This document shows, piece after piece, positions 50,601 through 60,823 of a stretch of DNA of 64,000 bases (positions within the stretch are counted from its first letter, which is position 1; the number at the start of each line of letters is the position of its first letter). Where the stretch lies: assembly GCF_010093815.1 (NCBI RefSeq), contig NW_022985565.1, forward strand, positions 211,924 to 275,923, read 5' to 3'. Position numbers and translations under genes: made by a program. This DNA comes from Pseudovirgaria hyperparasitica (lineage: Eukaryota; Ascomycota; Dothideomycetes; Acrospermales; Acrospermaceae). The notes beneath the pieces are model-generated. The model saw only the letters and a list, made by a program, of their open reading frames with translations, did not search any database and had not been told where the DNA came from.

Positions 50601-51006
50601 CGCAATCGCGGAGACCTTACCCGAAGCGCCAGAGCCCGAGCACCCGCTTGACGAGCCCAATAACACCGAGGCAGCGAACGATAGATTCAAACCTCTGGCC
50701 CAGACGCTCAACGACGAACTAGAAGACGGCGTAGCCGAGGTGCGGAAGGAAGAAAAAGAAAGAGTGCGGAGCATGATCGATGCGCTGCCCCTCGACCGCT
50801 ACGAAATCGCCACCGGCGATGCCGCCGACTGGGAGGAGCCTGAGCGCCAGATCCGCGCTGGGAAGAGTACGACCGTGGCGGTCAAGAATAGCAAGGCCCA
50901 GGGCAAGAGGAAACACGGCGAGTTACAGGAGGCGCTCAAGGAGGCTGATGCTGTTCGCGAGGGCAAGAAGTCGAAAAAGGGGTCGGCGTCGAGGAAATCT
51001 AGATGA
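47627..51006 (+). CDS. KRE33: KRE33 / NAT10 RNA cytidine acetyltransferase
   Basis: Nucleolar ATP-dependent enzyme that makes N4-acetylcytidine in 18S rRNA and tRNA and is needed for small-subunit biogenesis. Exons 47627-47643 (17 nt), 47693-47732 (40 nt), 47797-47942 and 48003-51006 give 1068 residues, the usual length. The first two tiny exons encode MVHKAVDHRVPAVIRNGVQ, the conserved N-terminus; every junction keeps phase. Visible motifs are the Walker A-type ARGRGKSAALG (about residue 285), the helicase-like VIDEAAAIPLPLV, the GNAT acetyl-CoA loop RIATNPDYANMGYGSKAL and a Lys-rich nucleolar tail. A model built only from long frames would start at 48142 and lose the first 114 residues. The gene is convergent with ABP1. 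Confidence 0.96.
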
Positions 51007-51538
51007 GAAGGTTTTGGCGCTGCTGTGGCAGGGGTGTTCTTCTAGTTTGGGGGTACTTGGTTTGGTGACGAGATTACATGTACAGCTATTGCTCGTGGTA
51101 CGGTGTAATCTGCACTGTAGGACGTAAAGCGTTGTTGGCCTGCTTGTTGCAAAGACAAAAAAATGTAAAGGGGTTCTACTGCCTCCCATGACCTACCGAG
51201 CGCACCAGCGTTTCGGTAGAGGCTTTCAAGATTATCTGATCGCGTGTCAGGATATATGTGAGATGGAACTTGGCAGTGCTCGAAGCATGTTCGAGAGCGC
51301 CATTACCGTTACGAGAAGTGGGCTTGTGTAGGGGGCCTTTATATATACCCCATGGTGTCTGTCACATAAAACGTAGGCAAGCAACAGGATAGGCAGTAAA
51401 AATAAAGTCATGCAGCTTATATATGTCTAGCGCCGGACTGTGAGATAGTTACAATTTTTTCTACCTGGCACCACTACGGTGCCAACAGTGCGAGATTTTT
51501 TCTTATACTCCTCTTCTTCTTCTTCTTTTTGAATGAAT
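51007..51538. other. Convergent intergenic region between KRE33 and ABP1
   Basis: 3' flanks of both genes. A TTCTTCTTCTTC tract (about 51,511-51,530) and the palindrome-like CTGGCACCACTACGGTGCCA (about 51,465-51,485) are present. No gene is seen. Confidence 0.5.
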
Positions 51539-54120
51539 CTACTGGTCAAGCTGTACGTAGTTGGCAGGGAACAAGCCTTCCTTACCGCCATAATGGCCGA
51601 ACCACCAGTCATCGTCGGGGAACTCCTGTGTGATTTTATTAGCGACTGTTCATTGAATACATATGGAATGGCCGAGGACTTACGACACCGGTGATTGTTG
51701 CACCGTCTGGGAAGCTGAGCTCGTTGTCTTCTGCGGCTTCATAGTCGTATTGTGCAGTGGCGGTGGCACCCTGCGAGGCAGCAGGCGCGGCAGCAGGCGG
51801 TGGAGGTGGAGGTACGTCGCGAGCAGCAGGCGCAGGAGCAGGAGCAGGGGCGGCAGGTTGTTCGTCCTCTACGAGCTCGACATAGTTGCTTGGGAACAGG
51901 CCTTGTTCTCCTTTGCTGTTGACGCCCATCCACCAGTCATCGTCGACCATGTCGATGTTGGTCACGAAATCGCCCTCGCGCAGCTCAATCTCATTGTCCT
52001 CTGCGGGCTCGTAATCGTACTGGATCTGTGCACGCTGGCCACCGGTTGCCGCGGGTGCAGAGCTGCCGCCCATTGTTTGTGCAGCGCCGCGAGCTGCTTC
52101 GTCGTCTTCCGCTTGAGGCTCGTCATCGGTTTCTTGTCTTTCAGATACGACCTTTGACAAAGAGGCGGCAGGTAAGGACTGTTCTGGTTCCTCGGCGGGC
52201 TCAGGGGCAGCGCCTCGTCCTACGGGCATAGCAATCCGCACTGGTGAAGAAGAACGCATCTCGTCCGGAGTTGGTGGAGACGGGCTGCGAGGCTGGGCTG
52301 GCGGTGGAGGAATATGTTGCGTTTGCTCGTCCGGATAGTCGTCTTCTTCAGCTGCTGCTGGACGTGTAGGAAGGCCAGGTATTGGAACGCCTCGCGGTCC
52401 TCCGGCATGAGGCTTGCTTGACATATCCATTTGTGGAGGTGATGGCGCTGAGACACCCCTGGGAGGAGGTGGAGCGCCCATTCCGATAGGGGCGGCATCC
52501 TTGAAGCGGTCACGAATGGCACCGACGCCACCTGCAGGTACCGGCTCGTCTTCTTGTTCTTCTTGACCAGTCTTTTGCGCACTGATGTTGCTCCCTGTAC
52601 CAGTATGAGTGGTCTGAACAGGAGCCCATGACTTTCCAGAGTAGCCACTCTTCCATCCCCCATCTCCGCTAGCTTGGCTAGACAGGCCAGACGGTTGTGC
52701 TTGTACAGGTTGTGGTGCACCTCCTTGGCGAGCCTTCTTCTCTGCCCAGATTTGAGCAGGAGTTTTGCCACCTTCATCCGCAAATGTGCGGCTTGCGATA
52801 CCGACCGGAGCTGCAGTAGTAGGCTTGGGTCCAAGAGCAGCCGGTGTGGGAGCTTTTGTGCCTGCGAATGTGCTACCACCCGAGCCAAACTTGTTGGCAA
52901 CTTTGGGTTTCGGTAGAGAAGCAAGTCGTTCGGATTGACTGAATGCCGCGGATCGCTCGGCCAGGGACTTTGGTGCTTCCTCGTCTTGCGCCGATCCCCC
53001 TGTAGCAGCTGGTGATACTCGCGAAGGCGTTGAGGCAGCTCCTGGGCCTTGCGCTTTGGCGCGAATAGCAGCAATGTCGACCTTTCCGACAGGTTCGTAT
53101 GCTCCTTTTACGATTGTTGGACGGTCGTCTTGTGCTCCTCCGCCCTCCTTAGCCTTCCTCCGAATCTCGGCAATATCGACCTTCCCAATAGGTTGGTAAC
53201 CACCTCGAACCACGTCGCTTGGTGTGTCATCCCGTTGCGGCGTGATATATCTTGATGGCTCTTGCTCAGACCGCCGCATGGTGCCAAGATCGACTTTTGT
53301 AGGCTTGTATGCAGATTCTACTTTTTCTAATTGCGACCGTGTAACAGGTGGAGCATCTGCTCCCCAGCCGTCTTTATCAACATCTCCTCTTTGAGACGCA
53401 GCTCGGACCCCAGATCCGAGTGGGTTGAACCCAGACCCACCTCCAGCAACACGAGTAGGCCTGCTGACGACGGGTTTGCTTGCGACAGGCGGTGGGGGAC
53501 CTCCAGCTCCGCGCGCACCAGCTTGAGGAGCTGCACCACCTACTTTCTGAAGGACATCTTCCGCCGTCAGGTCTTCACGGGTGCGGATCTCCATTGGTAC
53601 ATTATAGCCCTACTACTATTAGATAACGTTTGATGAGTATCTCCTGATATGCGCATACCGGCAGAAGTTTCTTGAGCGCATTCGACTGTCCCGGAAAAAA
53701 GTTGTTTCTCAATAGAGGAGGAGCGTTGGTATCGCACTGGAGTCCTCTATAGTTAGAACCCAATGTGCTCGGAATGCCCGCCTCAGACTCACCCATTCAA
53801 CCAAAGCGCATTTTTCGGCGACAGGCTGCGTGTTTGGTATGGCCAGTTTAACCAAAGCGAACAGAATAGACCCTTCGTAGTCCGGGCTGGAATAGTCTTT
53901 GACGAAGGCGTCAATGTCGCCCTCTGGTCAACACGTCAGTCGTATCCGTTTCCGAGGTGAGAATATACGAACCTCTAACCATATTGCCGTCGTAATCCTC
54001 TTCGACTTTCAGGCCCCGCGCCGCAGAAAAGATTGTCCATTTCGCCGAGACGTTTGCTGGGAGTTTGCTAGAGACGATGTCCGCATGTATCTTTCTGATG
54101 GTAGCTTCGGAGGTAGCCAT
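51539..54120 (-). CDS. ABP1: ABP1, actin-binding ADF-H/SH3 protein of cortical patches
   Basis: Binds F-actin and recruits endocytic partners such as the Arp2/3 machinery. Exons 54120-53973, 53923-53793, 53736-53659, 53609-51684 and 51625-51539 give 789 residues. The ADF-H domain (about residues 1-145: [50 protein letters not shown]) is split over four exons. For exon 3 only the acceptor CTCCAG at 53737 keeps frame; the tempting TATAG 9 bp earlier does not. The middle is Pro/Gly-rich with repeats of PxGKVDIAxIRxKA and a [13 protein letters not shown] motif. Two SH3 domains close the protein (about 647-702 and 736-789). The last exon is short, and a frame-only model would lose half of SH3-2. 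Confidence 0.93.
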
Positions 54121-54636
54121 GTTTAGCGAAGGTGGGAGAGTCGCCAAGGGGCTGGAGCGGAGACTGGGCTGTCAGAATAGGTGAGGAGGATGCCCAGGGA
54201 CAATTGACGAGGGCGATTCGACACTTTGTGAGTGTATGTAAAGGAGTAATACTGGCAGCCTGGTGTTGATTCGGCGAATGTGGAGCTCGGGGGTGGTGGT
54301 GGTGGGTTGTGTGGAGCAGATGGGCAGCAGTGACAGGCGAGTGCTCAGCCCGCCACAGCCCTTGATACGTAACGCTGTGTGTATTATGTGTAATGCTGTA
54401 CTGCATAATTCCCCCGGACGAATAATACGGAATACGAGGCTTGGCAGGCCGTAGTCGACGTCCTTATCGATAGCGCTGCCCAAAATTATTTTACGTCGCA
54501 TGCATACCGCATGCACTACGCACTTCTCTAACCAGCCCACGCCGTGTCGAAGATGATTAATATATAGCTGATCCCTCCTCGAACCTCGAACCTCGAACCT
54601 CGAATCCTCACTCGTTCACATCGAAGCCGCGTCTCA
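54121..54636. promoter_or_regulatory. Divergent promoter region between ABP1 and RCL1
   Basis: This 516-bp spacer separates divergent genes. A TATATA lies at about 54560-54565, roughly 72 bp before the RCL1 ATG, followed by four CCTCGAA-type heptamers (about 54,576-54,605). Confidence 0.5.
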
Positions 54637-55920
54637 ATGTCTACCGGTACCTCGCAGCCTCCTCTCAAGTTCACCGGCCATAAGTCCCTTGTCCAACGGC
54701 TTGTCCTTTCAACACTCACTGGGCGTCCTATACGCGTTTCGAACATTCGATCTTCGTCACACACCTCTCCCGGTCTCGCATATCACGAAACCAATTTTAT
54801 ACGTCTACTTGATTCTGTAACCAATGGCTCGGTAATAGATTTCTCATATACTGGCTCCACAATAGTCTACCGTCCGGGCTTGATTACTGGCAGCGCGAAG
54901 GGTTACGGCGCAAGTGGAGAGGGCGTCATTCGCCATGAGATCGAGAAAGATTGTGTAAGGGGTATCAGCTATTTCCTTGTGCCCCTTTGTATGCTTGCGC
55001 CATTTGCAAAGGCACCCGTCAATGTGCTGTTCACTGGTTCCGGTGTGATCACTAGTTCGACAGAGGCTGGAGATATCAGTGTCGATACTGTGCGGACAGC
55101 AATATTACCGTTATACGCACACTTCGGCATACAAAACAAAATCGAGCTCAGAATACTGAAGAGGTCGTGTGCTGGTCCGGGCGGAAAGGGAGGTGGTGGT
55201 GAGGTTCAGCTAGTGTTCGGTCACCAAGTCCGATTACCCAAAACGATACATATCCTCAACCCTGGCAGAGTGAAAAAGGTTCAGGGCGTGGCATCCGCAG
55301 TCGGTGTACATCGTTCCAACAACGAACGAATGATCCGAGCTGTACGCGAAGTACTCAATGGCTCTCGAAGTTCTGGCGATAGTGATGCAGATGATGAGGA
55401 TGACGAGTCTAGGGGACCAATGGTGCCCGACACTTATATATACTCTGACGTGTCTCCGGCACCGACAGTCACAAATGGCGACAAATCGAATCCGAATTCT
55501 GGAAGAAAACTCGGAAAGGGGTTTGGGATCTCACTGGTTGCAGAGACCAACAATGGCACATTATATTCAGCAGACATGGCATCGCCGCCCGGTGGAGAGG
55601 TGCCGGCGGAAGAGATTGGGAAGAGATGTGCCTTACAGCTACTGGAGTCGATAGCGCAAGGCGGATGTATATCCAACATTGGAGCACCGACCGCACTTAC
55701 CTTGATGGCAATGGGATCGGAAGATGTGGGAAGGTTGGAGTTGGGGCGGGATGTATTTGCGTCGGAACCAATATTGAGTTTGGCACGAGATCTACGGACG
55801 TTTGGCGCGAGTCAATGGGCAGCAAGAGATAGCAATGCGACTGAAGAGCATAGACAGGGCAACATCGTAGTCAGTGTGATTGGCAGAGGCATAGGCAATG
55901 TCGGCAGGAAGATAGCTTAA
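54637..55920 (+). CDS. RCL1: RCL1, RNA 3'-phosphate cyclase-like ribosome biogenesis factor
   Basis: Nucleolar protein of the small-subunit processome, linked to pre-18S processing at site A2 and bound to the GTPase Bms1 in yeast. Single exon, 427 residues. The cyclase fold is recognised throughout: FTGHKSLVQRLVLSTLTGRPIRV, YRPGLITG, FTGSGVIT..TEAGDISVDTVR, GGGGEVQLVFG and QGVASAVGVHRSNNERM. An acidic insert (SGDSDADDEDDESRG, about residues 246-260) lies in a loop. The size and the lack of an obvious catalytic His loop fit the Rcl1 branch rather than the catalytic cyclases. Confidence 0.94.
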   Translation: MSTGTSQPPLKFTGHKSLVQRLVLSTLTGRPIRVSNIRSSSHTSPGLAYHETNFIRLLDSVTNGSVIDFSYTGSTIVYRPGLITGSAKGYGASGEGVIRHEIEKDCVRGISYFLVPLCMLAPFAKAPVNVLFTGSGVITSSTEAGDISVDTVRTAILPLYAHFGIQNKIELRILKRSCAGPGGKGGGGEVQLVFGHQVRLPKTIHILNPGRVKKVQGVASAVGVHRSNNERMIRAVREVLNGSRSSGDSDADDEDDESRGPMVPDTYIYSDVSPAPTVTNGDKSNPNSGRKLGKGFGISLVAETNNGTLYSADMASPPGGEVPAEEIGKRCALQLLESIAQGGCISNIGAPTALTLMAMGSEDVGRLELGRDVFASEPILSLARDLRTFGASQWAARDSNATEEHRQGNIVVSVIGRGIGNVGRKIA

Positions 55921-56306
55921 ACACAGAAATTCAGGGCGCAAGCAAACACAACCACAAACCACAAACCTACTCACCGCTCTCGGGCAAGTTGAGCTCTAGC
56001 GTTCTTTCACGTGCCAAAGAACCCTGAATTGGTGGGAGCTTGGCGCTGCTTAATATTGGCTGTCAACTAACTTTAAGTCACTTCCGGGTACCCTATGCAT
56101 TTGTGCAAGCGACATCGCGGGAGTACACTACTACCACAGTCCACTATATTCAAATTGCGCGTGTTCCACCTCGGTGTGGTGTCATCTACAACTATGGTCA
56201 AGCTCCTTTATTCGTGCTCATCCCACACTTCTTGAAAAGCGACGCCCAGTCTTCAGCATCGCCAACCATTGCAACTTTTGCATGAGCTGCATAAGACCTC
56301 GCAAGC
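55921..56306. other. Intergenic region upstream of the phosphotransferase gene
   Basis: This 386-bp spacer probably holds the promoter. I see no TATA box, repeat or gene. Confidence 0.5.
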
Positions 56307-57911
56307 ATGCCCGCTATCGACAGCAGTACGTACCGAGCATCTCAGGGTCTCTACCAAAAACACGAGCATATCAGCTAACAGTTTCCGTAGAGAAGGCCGC
56401 ACACGAATGTGTATCTGATGAAGCCCTCTCGCACCTTAGAACCTACAAATATTCGAGCGTGGACAAGTCGTACATCTCCAGATACATTCTTAAACATTAC
56501 GTATGATTGGACGTCCAAGAACGGAAGTAATTGCTTTGACACGGTCCTGTAGTGGAATGCCGCTGTGGAATTTCTGCCACTATGGCTTGCACCGAATATG
56601 GTGACGCTTCTCGGCTTCTTTTTCATACTGGGAAACGTTGTCTTGTTAAGCATTTTCATGCCTGATCTAGTAGGACCGGTACGAGGAATTACAAGACATG
56701 TTCAAGGTATCTTGAGGCTGACTATTAGGGTAGGCTCCTAGCTGGCTCTACTTCAGCTTCGCAATCGGACTATGGATGTCAGTTTGACGCGGTCACGTCA
56801 TGGCTATATATTGACATCACCCTCAGGTACTCGACAATGGACAACATTGACGGTAAGCAAGCCCGACGAACCGGTACTTCAAGTGGTCTGGGAGAACTTT
56901 TCGAGTGAGTGTCATGGGCACAAGGTAGCAACGCGGCGGCAACTGATCCCGAACAGCCACGGCATCGATTCTCTCAATTGCACACTAGCTAGCCTGCTAG
57001 AAACTGGAGCCATGGGATTTGGACCATCGTATACGGGCGCTTTCACTGCACTCGTGCCATGCCTACCAATGTACTTCTCGACATGGGAAACCTACCATAC
57101 GCACACGTTGTATTTGGGTTATTTCAATGGACCAACAGAAGGACTCATCATCGCGACGTCTATCATGCTTCTCTCGGGTGTTTACGGGCCCCAAATCTGG
57201 TCAACCCCGGTTGCATCACACATTCCCGCCGCATCTGCGTACATCGGAGATGAAATTGGCGTACGAGACTTCTGGGTGCCGCTTTTGCTTGGTAGTTTTT
57301 TCGTCGCACATCTCCCTGAGTGTGTGACAAACGTTATACGTGCACGTCGCGAAAAAGGCCTGCCCATTGCACCGGTATTTCTCGAGTGGATACCGATGGT
57401 CATATTCTGTGTTGCAACCATAGCGTGGCTCGGTTCACCTTACTCCATCCTTCTCAGCTCCAACCATCTCGTCCTTTACTGCCTGACGATGTCTTTGGTG
57501 TTTGGTCGTCTGACCACCAAGATAATCCTTGCGCATCTTACCCGACAGCCATTTCCATACTGGACGGTTATGCTATGGCCCCTGATAGGAGGGGCAGTTC
57601 TTGCAAACTTGCCGATTTTGGCACCCCTGGTCGGAATGGAGTCTAAACCTTTGGGAGCGACCGTCGAGATCGGGTACCTCTGGGCCTACTTCCTCTTTGC
57701 CAACGTGATCTACTTCAGATGGGCCATACTGGTAATCAACAGTATATGCGACTATCTTGGTATCAACTGCCTCACCATACCAACTCCCAAAAAGCAAAAG
57801 CTTGGCATATTAGACGGTAAAATTGATGACGCAAATGGAACCAAATCAGAAAGTCTTTCTGTTCCCGATCGACCAGGCCTCCGTACAAGAAGTAACTCCA
57901 AGAGAGATTGA
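56307..57911 (+). CDS. CDP-alcohol phosphotransferase (ethanolamine/choline phosphotransferase, EPT1/CPT1 type)
   Basis: Last step of the Kennedy pathway: transfers phosphoethanolamine or phosphocholine from the CDP form to diacylglycerol in ER/Golgi membranes. Exons 56307-56325, 56391-56500, 56553-56678, 56734-56777, 56827-56904 and 56957-57911 give 443 residues. The CDP-alcohol motif is complete: DGKQARRTG then GELFDHGID (residues about 108-134), encoded across the exon 5/6 junction. Conserved neighbours include [32 protein letters not shown] and WMYSTMDN. About eight to ten hydrophobic spans follow. The C-terminal 45 residues are polar. Choline or ethanolamine preference cannot be told from the sequence. 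Five introns lie in the first 650 bp; the rest is intron-free. Confidence 0.93.
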
Positions 57912-57974
57912 GTTTTCGTAGGTCATATAGCTCTGCTATCAATTTCACCTAAAGTCCCGTTTCTGGATACGATA

Positions 57975-58313
57975 TTATAAGGGACAGGATTCAGGCCTGC
58001 ATAATGGCTCGAATTCAACAAAAGAAGGGGTACTTCTCGCGGCTAAAAACAGAGTCCTGATACACTCCTGACGAAACCTTGCAGCGGGCTTATCGATTTT
58101 ATCGATATATATATGTACCAACGCATCAGCATCGGGGTTTTCTGATTTTATACATACTGGCGCCTTGAGCTTGTGCCCTCGACGATTCAACTCAGACACA
58201 TAGAAAATAAGAAGAAACGCTTTTTGTTCCCAGCTGGAGACCGTTTTGAAACTTGTGTAACATGTCCCTACGCATGGCGTAGTATGAAGCCTTGGATCAT
58301 CGTTGGTGGCCAT
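57975..58313 (-). pseudogene. Possible truncated relative of the GNAT-like gene
   Basis: An open frame of 112 residues. Its segment ENPDADALVHIYIDKIDKPA resembles PNVDADDQVATYIDKLVRTA in the gene at 59101, with a similar hydrophobic lead-in (FLLIFYVSELNRRG versus IKIFVTNYINNRS). It stops before the acetyltransferase-like core, so it is at best a broken copy. The likeness is by eye over about 45 residues. Confidence 0.3.
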
Positions 58314-58428
58314 GTGTTGAAGAACAAATCTTCATAACTCCTCTAAATTATAGACCCCATGAAGTCAAGAGCGCGAGCCATTTGTTGAAATCTTTTAACG
58401 TCCGCGAACTATAGTACTCGTATAGCCT

Positions 58429-58830
58429 TCATTCGCAGTTTTCAGTTATCAATACCAATCTGTTCGCAAAGACACGTAGCTCGAAAGTTTCTGCTGGAAC
58501 GAGCCGATCAAGTTGTAACAGCTTGGTTCCGTTCACGAGCATGTCCACTATCCCGGCTCTGGCTATCCAGGGAGACTAGGCAAGCCGTTATAGCATCCTC
58601 CTCGGTGTACTTCTCGTCAACACACAGAATTTTAAAATATTGGCCTGTCCTTTCACAGTGCCATTCTCTAACGCACTAGTCCTATCTAGACGATGTCAAA
58701 CGTATCGAATGCAGCTGTTCAAGAATGGGGACAGAATGATCGACATATTTGTTAGACCACTGAACAAACCGAGAAACTGCCCACTTGTGAAGGGCAATGT
58801 CTTGCATGGCTGTTCCCGGCTCAATCTGGT
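58429..58830 (-). pseudogene. Coding-like patches, unassigned
   Basis: The minus-strand frame ending at 58429 reads DMLVNGTKLLQLDRL then VPAETFELRVFANRLVLI and looks like a protein C-terminus. It opens just after TTGCCTAG, a plausible acceptor (58,581 region). Upstream frames (VSRFVQWSNKYVDHSVPILE and DEKYTEEDAITACLV) are not joined to it by any splice that keeps phase. It is either a decayed gene or chance; no family is recognised. Confidence 0.22.
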
Positions 58831-59090
58831 TGCCACTTATGTTTGTTTGTTATGACAGCTCTTCACATCCACGTGGACATTGTTCGGCCACATTACCACT
58901 TGACACAATGAGATGCTGTCTTTCACGCCATGATATTGATTCAATCTTGTTCTCTGTCGGTATGATCTAGTCTGTGCTACAGCTGACACCTTGAAAAGTT
59001 TTCGAGTACTCTGACAATTCTGGGTGCTAAATCACTTCCGGTCCCATCCTTGTCTTTCGCTGAGATTGCGCTACTTTGACGCTCAAGCTG

Positions 59091-59096
59091 GTATAT
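59091..59096 (+). promoter_or_regulatory. TATA-like box of the GNAT-like gene
   Basis: TATATA lies 5-10 bp before the first ATG (59101) but about 45 bp before the second in-frame ATG (59140), which favours the second as the start. Confidence 0.4.
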
Positions 59097-59100
59097 ATTC

Positions 59101-59958
59101 ATGTCATCTCTAATCCAATCTGTCGGCTCAGGCTCAGCCATGCCTATTCCTCCACTCCGAATTACAATCCCCAGCTCACTGAACCCCCAGCCCATAGACT
59201 CAGGTTATGATGAATCGCCATCGGTATCTCCATTAACATGGGCCGAAGTCACCGACGAGGCGGGCCTAGCGAGAGCCATTAAAATATTCGTCACCAATTA
59301 CATCAACAACCGTTCCATGATCGCATTTGCGCGTGAGGCTTGCCCCAACGTCGACGCTGACGACCAAGTCGCCACGTATATCGATAAACTGGTCCGCACT
59401 GCTGTCAAGGACCCTTGCGTACATGTCGTCGAAGCTTACAACTTCAATTGGGTCGCGCTTGGCGAAATCCCCGACTTTGCCAACCTCCGCAACGCAACCT
59501 GGACTAAAGCTTCGGGCTTGACCTCATGGTGGTTACTCCGTGATGACCGTCAACGGGTCAGAAGTCAGTATGCCATCTCTATGATCCATGGGAAGCAGGG
59601 TGCTATCGGCCATGCGAGCAGACACTCGTCAGGTGAGAATCATCTCATGGGGACCCCGCTGAGACCACATTACGTGCTGGGCATGATCGCACAGGATCTG
59701 GGGCAGTATCCTGTCCAGGAAGCATTGGATGAGGTTCTGAGTCCGTTTATCGGGGCGGCCGAGGAACGCAACTTGAAGGTGTGGTACGATACGACGGAAG
59801 ACACGACTGAGCTAGAGAGACGAGGCTTCGAGCTCGTGAGGTCTTTTTCGATCGGAAGAAATGAAGTCAATTGGCAAGGGGAAGTTGACCACAAGGGGTG
59901 TGGATTCAAGGTAGAATGTCTTGTTTGGAAACCAAAGAAGAAGAACTCGAACTCATGA
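59101..59958 (+). CDS. GNAT-like N-acetyltransferase domain protein, unknown substrate
   Basis: Single exon, 285 residues from ATG 59101; a start at 59140 (272 residues, MPIPPLRITIPSS) fits the TATA position better. After a short Pro/Ser-rich lead, residues about 45-130 are helical (ARAIKIFVTNYINNR, DDQVATYIDKLVRTAVKDP). The C-terminal part shows the usual end of a GNAT fold: LDEVLSPFIGAAEERNLKVWYDTTEDTTELERRGFELVRSFSIG, in which a late strand precedes the helix that carries the ERRGF turn. I see no clear acetyl-CoA P-loop (Q/RxxGxG/A) in the middle, so it may be a diverged or inactive member. No neighbour suggests a substrate. Confidence 0.62.
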   Translation: MSSLIQSVGSGSAMPIPPLRITIPSSLNPQPIDSGYDESPSVSPLTWAEVTDEAGLARAIKIFVTNYINNRSMIAFAREACPNVDADDQVATYIDKLVRTAVKDPCVHVVEAYNFNWVALGEIPDFANLRNATWTKASGLTSWWLLRDDRQRVRSQYAISMIHGKQGAIGHASRHSSGENHLMGTPLRPHYVLGMIAQDLGQYPVQEALDEVLSPFIGAAEERNLKVWYDTTEDTTELERRGFELVRSFSIGRNEVNWQGEVDHKGCGFKVECLVWKPKKKNSNS

Positions 59959-60823
59959 CAGCATCAGGCTGTGTACGGCAGATAGCAGAGAGCGAGGGCT
60001 CATGGAAGATGCCATGATGTGTTTGCTTGAGCATGCCGATATCACGGGGTTCGATGGGAGGCAACCTGGCCGTTTCGTTTGATCTTTGGCAGACGTTGGA
60101 GGGATAGCGAAGGTCAGCCTTTGTGGAATAGATAGGAGTTCGTCGTTTGCCAAATGAGGGCATCATCAACTCTTGATCGGATATATCTCTCGTTCATTTA
60201 CCTTTTTCCAGTATGAGATTACTCCGATAAGCTGACCAAGGCAGTCCTCTGACGTAGTAAGGATGTCATCTAGCACATTCGGTACGTCGAGACAATATGA
60301 AACACACCTTTGGTTTAAGACTACTTCAGGCGTTCACGTTTGTATGTTGTGGGATTACCTGGACTACAAGCATCAGACCTCAGGCATAGTAGGTAGTTCT
60401 GGAGGCGAGTCTAGGCTATATAGGGCTAGCGTAACGGCGCGTCTCCAGCCGAGAACAGAAAGCTGTCCTCTTTCCTAAGCCCAGTTTAGTTCCGTTTCCC
60501 TCGACAGCATATCGATCTGTCGCACATGCTCGCTCCGCCACTACATTTGTTTTCTGCCCAGTAGACAATGAGTCTTCTACTCTCGTTATAGTATTATTCC
60601 TTTGCCCAATTCGAATCGACCTTCAGTTCGCAGATTAGAAACATTGTGATTCAAGCGTCTTTAAGAGACAAAGCCTCATTCATCTGCGCGACTGCATTCC
60701 GAAAGAGAGTTGTGAATTGGCCCGCCGTAGCAACGAGTTACGACTACTGCGCTATATAAATCTTCGACGCACTTACTCCTCCATTCCTCGTCGTTCTGGT
60801 CTTATCCTTTCGCAGCGCACATA
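59959..60823. other. Intergenic region upstream of ERV46
   Basis: This 865-bp spacer contains short frames without family likeness and a TATATAAA at 60753-60760, well placed for ERV46. No other feature is seen. Confidence 0.5.
60753..60760 (+). promoter_or_regulatory. TATA box of ERV46
   Basis: TATATAAA 64 bp before the ATG at 60824, followed by a CT-rich leader. Confidence 0.6.

Larger units (their letters stand above)
57912..59100. other. Intergenic region with decayed coding-like patches on the minus strand
   Basis: This 1.19-kb spacer precedes the GNAT-like gene. The minus strand shows two patches that look like remains of coding DNA (57975-58313 and about 58429-58830), both listed separately. 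The rest is featureless apart from a TATATA at about 59091-59096. Confidence 0.45.

Noticed and set aside
52220-53074. 284-residue minus-strand frame
   Set aside because: A shifted frame within the long ABP1 exon.
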